From: an uncultured Polyangiaceae bacterium
Lineage (GTDB): Bacteria; Myxococcota_A; Polyangia; Polyangiales; Polyangiaceae
DNA length: 5,670 nucleotides
Reading direction: 5' to 3'
Assembly: GCA_938004815.1 (NCBI GenBank)
Contig: CALKVR010000500.1
Location: 1-5,670 of the forward strand
Shown: piece after piece, positions 4,785 through 5,670 of the stretch
Layout of the letters: every line of letters starts with the position of its first letter
Position numbering within the stretch: the stretch's first letter is position 1
Translations under genes and position numbers: made by a program
The notes under the pieces: model-generated
What the model saw: the letters and a program-made list of their open reading frames with translations, nothing else
What the model was told of the DNA's origin: nothing
Database searches by the model: none

Positions 4785-5669
4785 TCAGAACGAGCTGTTG
4801 GCGAGAAAGTACACTTGGCCCCAGGGCTCGGCCTCTTTCGACGTGCCGTACGCGTAGCCGAGCTTGAGGCTCGTATCGACGCGGTGGGCGAGGGTCAGGC
4901 CGAACCAGAGCTCCATGCCGATCGAGGTGTGCAGGCCCGGGACGTGGATGATGTCGCCGTCCTCGAAGAACGCGGTCTCTTCGAGATCGAGCTCGTTGAA
5001 CGCGCCGCCCCAGTCGGCGAAGAACGACGTGTCGAAGCGCCGCCAGTAGATCGGCACCGTCGACGGCCCCCAATCGGTCTTCCAGACGGGCACGCGGTAC
5101 TCGAACGTCGAGAGCAGGTAGGCGCTCCCCGCGTACGACGTGGCCGGGTAGCCGCGCAGGACGAACGCGCCGTCGTATACGCCGTCGATCAACAGATCGA
5201 TGGGGTTCGTGTTCTCGAGATCGTAGCCGCCCACGAAATAGACCCCGCGCCGGGCGTAAGCCCCGGCCGAGATCGCGCCAGCGGCGCGGACCGCTACCGT
5301 CTGCTCGCCTGGCCATGGCATCGACGCGTAGGCCCCCGCGTTGAAGTCGAACGCGTACAGGCTCGTCGTCCCGCCCAGGAGCTCGTCGGCGACCGAGGCG
5401 CCCACCCGGAGGCTGATGCCCCGCTTCTTGCCGGCCGAGTCGATGCCGCCCTCGCTCGCGTCGATCCCGTACGAGACCCTCACCTCGCTCAAGAAACCGT
5501 CCTCGGGCTTTTGGGTGGGCGACGCTTCGGGGTCGAGGTCGTCGGGAATCGGCAGGCGCGTGTGGAACACCGTCGCGCTGTAGGTGAGGCCGAAGTTCTG
5601 GTCGACGAACGCGGTGCGGATGGGGACCGAGAGGCGCGTCGAGCCCCCCGTTCGCGTCTCCTGGTACGG
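4785..5669 (-). CDS. Omp85/BamA-like outer-membrane beta-barrel, C-terminal part (5' partial)
   Basis: The visible 294 residues are the C-terminal barrel of an outer-membrane protein. The frame is open through the right edge, so a GTG at 5570 is most likely internal and the N-terminal domains (POTRA repeats, a beta-propeller or others) cannot be seen. An LRGY segment (5148-5159), followed about 16 residues later by EYRVPVW, is the hallmark [VIL]RG[FY] motif of the Omp85 family. The rest alternates strand-like segments rich in aromatic residues and glycine (YFVGGYDLEN, SFFADWGGAF, KLGYAYG). The chain ends in Phe (FLANSSF), the usual barrel C-terminal signal. BamA itself would insert barrel proteins. 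Related barrels (TamA, two-partner secretion, WD40-barrel fusions in deltaproteobacteria) have other jobs, and the window cannot separate these. The lipoprotein gene follows 46 bases downstream. Confidence 0.8.
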   Translation of the reverse strand, partial: PYQETRTGGSTRLSVPIRTAFVDQNFGLTYSATVFHTRLPIPDDLDPEASPTQKPEDGFLSEVRVSYGIDASEGGIDSAGKKRGISLRVGASVADELLGGTTSLYAFDFNAGAYASMPWPGEQTVAVRAAGAISAGAYARRGVYFVGGYDLENTNPIDLLIDGVYDGAFVLRGYPATSYAGSAYLLSTFEYRVPVWKTDWGPSTVPIYWRRFDTSFFADWGGAFNELDLEETAFFEDGDIIHVPGLHTSIGMELWFGLTLAHRVDTSLKLGYAYGTSKEAEPWGQVYFLANSSF

Positions 5670-5670
5670 C

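Noticed and set aside
4286..4867. Plus-strand 193-codon frame opposite the lipoprotein and the end of the barrel gene
   Set aside because: Arg-rich antisense shadow that crosses the real gene boundary. The minus strand carries a lipobox and barrel motifs.
1..5670. tRNA, rRNA, CRISPR array, insertion sequence, phage or toxin-antitoxin genes
   Set aside because: Reading both strands showed no cloverleaf, no regularly spaced repeats, no transposase or integrase motifs and no terminal inverted repeats.

Overview
The window is GC-rich, with strong G/C preference at third codon positions. It encodes a Gram-negative cell envelope: an O/P-type porin, an Omp85-like barrel and a lipoprotein. It also encodes a Bacillus-type thymidine kinase and very Pro/Ala-rich linkers. 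This combination suggests a myxobacterium-like bacterium (Myxococcota, formerly Deltaproteobacteria). That is an inference from composition and protein style, because no phylogenetic marker is present.

Layout. (1) Positions 2-1639, plus strand: a 5'-truncated phosphate-selective-porin (OprO/OprP)-like outer-membrane protein that enters from the left edge with a proline-rich linker. (2) 1732-2985, plus: a short, transpeptidase-only penicillin-binding protein with intact SxxK, SxN and KTG motifs. (3) 3004-3600, minus: type II thymidine kinase (tdk), convergent with the PBP gene; the two stop codons lie opposite each other in one hairpin. (4) 3601-3779: a divergent intergenic region with a large GC-rich inverted repeat. 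(5) 3780-4043, plus: an 87-residue beta-rich protein of unknown function with a GTG start. (6) 4136-4270, plus: a 44-residue, extremely basic protein with the best Shine-Dalgarno in the window. (7) 4283-4738, minus: a small lipoprotein. (8) 4785-5669, minus: the C-terminal barrel of an Omp85/BamA-like outer-membrane protein that runs off the right edge, probably co-transcribed with the lipoprotein.

Most of the products act in the envelope: solute uptake (porin), peptidoglycan cross-linking (PBP), and outer-membrane barrel plus lipoprotein. Thymidine kinase (pyrimidine salvage) and the two small basic proteins are cytoplasmic. I see no phage, transposon, CRISPR, toxin-antitoxin or biosynthetic-cluster signature. 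The window reads as ordinary chromosomal housekeeping and envelope DNA.

The points most worth a second look are small. The 44-residue basic protein is easy to miss. Three genes share a CTA at exactly -13 to -11 from the start codon, which may mark leaderless promoters. A structured inverted repeat lies between tdk and the 87-residue gene. An 11-bp tandem duplication makes up most of a convergent gene junction. No gap between genes exceeds 300 bases; the longest is 179 bases, at 3601-3779.
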